A program made the translations under genes and the position numbers. Of a stretch of 7,481 nucleotides of DNA, positions 7,002 through 7,481 are shown piece by piece. This stretch comes from Sulfurimonas sp. (lineage in GTDB: Bacteria; Campylobacterota; Campylobacteria; Campylobacterales; Sulfurimonadaceae), in contig JALSMC010000271.1 in NCBI GenBank assembly GCA_026987995.1, positions 1 through 7,481 of the forward strand, in the 5' to 3' direction. The stretch's first letter is position 1. Each line of letters begins with the position of its first letter. The notes beneath the pieces are model-generated. The model was not told where the DNA came from. It saw only the letters and a program-made list of their open reading frames with translations, and ran no database searches.

Positions 7002-7481
7002 ATGAAAGCAACTATAAAATTACTGAAAAAACATGATGAAATTAGAGTTATTGATGCAGAGTTAGATATATACCTCGAAATAGCACACTTGGCATATGCA
7101 GAGGTGAAAAAAGAGGATGGTGGTAAAGCCCTTCTTTTTACAAATGTTGTAGATAAAAAAACAGAAAAAAAATTTAATGAACCTATACTCATGAATGTCT
7201 TTGGCTCATATAAACGCTGTGAACTTCTTTTTGGTCGTACTATAGAATCAGTTGCTGATGAAATAACTAAACTACTACATATGAAACCACCAAGCGGTTT
7301 TATGGGTAAAGTCAACATGGCGAAAGACCTTTTTTCTCTTAAAAACATTTTTCCAAAACGATTAAAAGGTGAGGGCGCTTGTCAAGCAATTCAGTTTTTT
7401 GAAGATGAGATTAACCTTTATGACCTACCAGTTCTTACAACATGGGAACAAGATGGTGGTCCTTTTATAACTATGGGACAA
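7002..7481 (+). CDS. ubiD: UbiD-family decarboxylase, 5' part (likely menaquinone synthesis)
   Basis: UbiD-family enzymes are prenylated-FMN-dependent decarboxylases of aromatic acids. The visible 160 codons are the N-terminal quarter or so of a protein usually near 480 to 610 residues; the rest lies beyond the window. Family features seen are MNVFGSYKRCELLFG (64-78), close to the usual Asn-x-x-Gly-Ser-x-x-Arg segment, and DLPVLTTWEQDGGPFITMG (141-159), the typical DLP...W..DGGPFIT block. The cofactor-binding residues and catalytic Glu lie further downstream and cannot be checked. Campylobacterota generally make menaquinone by the futalosine pathway and have a UbiD homologue at this position (Cj0546, from memory), so decarboxylation of a late naphthoate intermediate (MqnL-type role) is more likely than ubiquinone synthesis. 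ATG 7002 is 4 bases past the hemC stop with a weak AAAGA at 6988-6992. Family membership is secure; the substrate is inferred. Confidence 0.92.
   Translation, partial: MKATIKLLKKHDEIRVIDAELDIYLEIAHLAYAEVKKEDGGKALLFTNVVDKKTEKKFNEPILMNVFGSYKRCELLFGRTIESVADEITKLLHMKPPSGFMGKVNMAKDLFSLKNIFPKRLKGEGACQAIQFFEDEINLYDLPVLTTWEQDGGPFITMGQ

Noticed and set aside
6995..7348. 117-codon open frame on the - strand
   Set aside because: It lies antisense to the start of the UbiD-family gene, whose frame has clear family motifs. The antisense product has no recognisable domain or sensible ribosome site, so it is a shadow.

Overview
This window is a dense, single-strand block of housekeeping genes from a low-GC bacterium, most likely a member of the Campylobacterota (former Epsilonproteobacteria), and closest in feel to Sulfurimonas-like or related free-living genera. 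The basis is gene content and order. A polyprenyl synthase, hemA, proS, an FxsA-type membrane protein, hemC and a UbiD-family decarboxylase follow one another in the same order that I recall from Campylobacter jejuni (about Cj0540 to Cj0546). A partly conserved version is found in Helicobacter pylori (hemC, proS, hemA and ispB as neighbours, about HP0237 to HP0240). These locus numbers are from memory and were not searched.

Layout, all on the + strand: the 3' part of argB (arginine biosynthesis); a small, unrecognised, probably exported protein; a long-chain polyprenyl diphosphate synthase; hemA; proS; an FxsA-family membrane protein; a periplasmic DsbC/DsbG-like thiol-disulfide protein; hemC; and the first 160 codons of a UbiD-family decarboxylase that runs off the right edge. 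Gaps are 4, 10, 1, 3 and 3 bases. Two junctions overlap by one base (TAATG) and one by 47 bases. No stretch of noncoding DNA is longer than 10 bases, and I see no terminator, tRNA, repeat, mobile element or CRISPR. The simplest reading is one long transcript from the small exported-protein gene onward, or from argB or further upstream.

Functionally the operon joins two respiratory cofactors. HemA makes the first committed intermediate of C5-pathway tetrapyrrole synthesis, and HemC builds the linear tetrapyrrole. The polyprenyl synthase makes the quinone side chain, and the UbiD-family enzyme probably acts late in menaquinone synthesis by the futalosine route. ProRS is a translation gene embedded in the cluster. 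The thiol-disulfide protein could support periplasmic cysteine proteins such as c-type cytochromes, but that link is only inference.

I do not see an exciting undescribed system here. The points most worth a second look are the unrecognised small exported protein, the disulfide-protein gene whose signal peptide is encoded inside the conserved tail of fxsA, and that protein's CPFC plus Thr-cis-Pro active-site combination.
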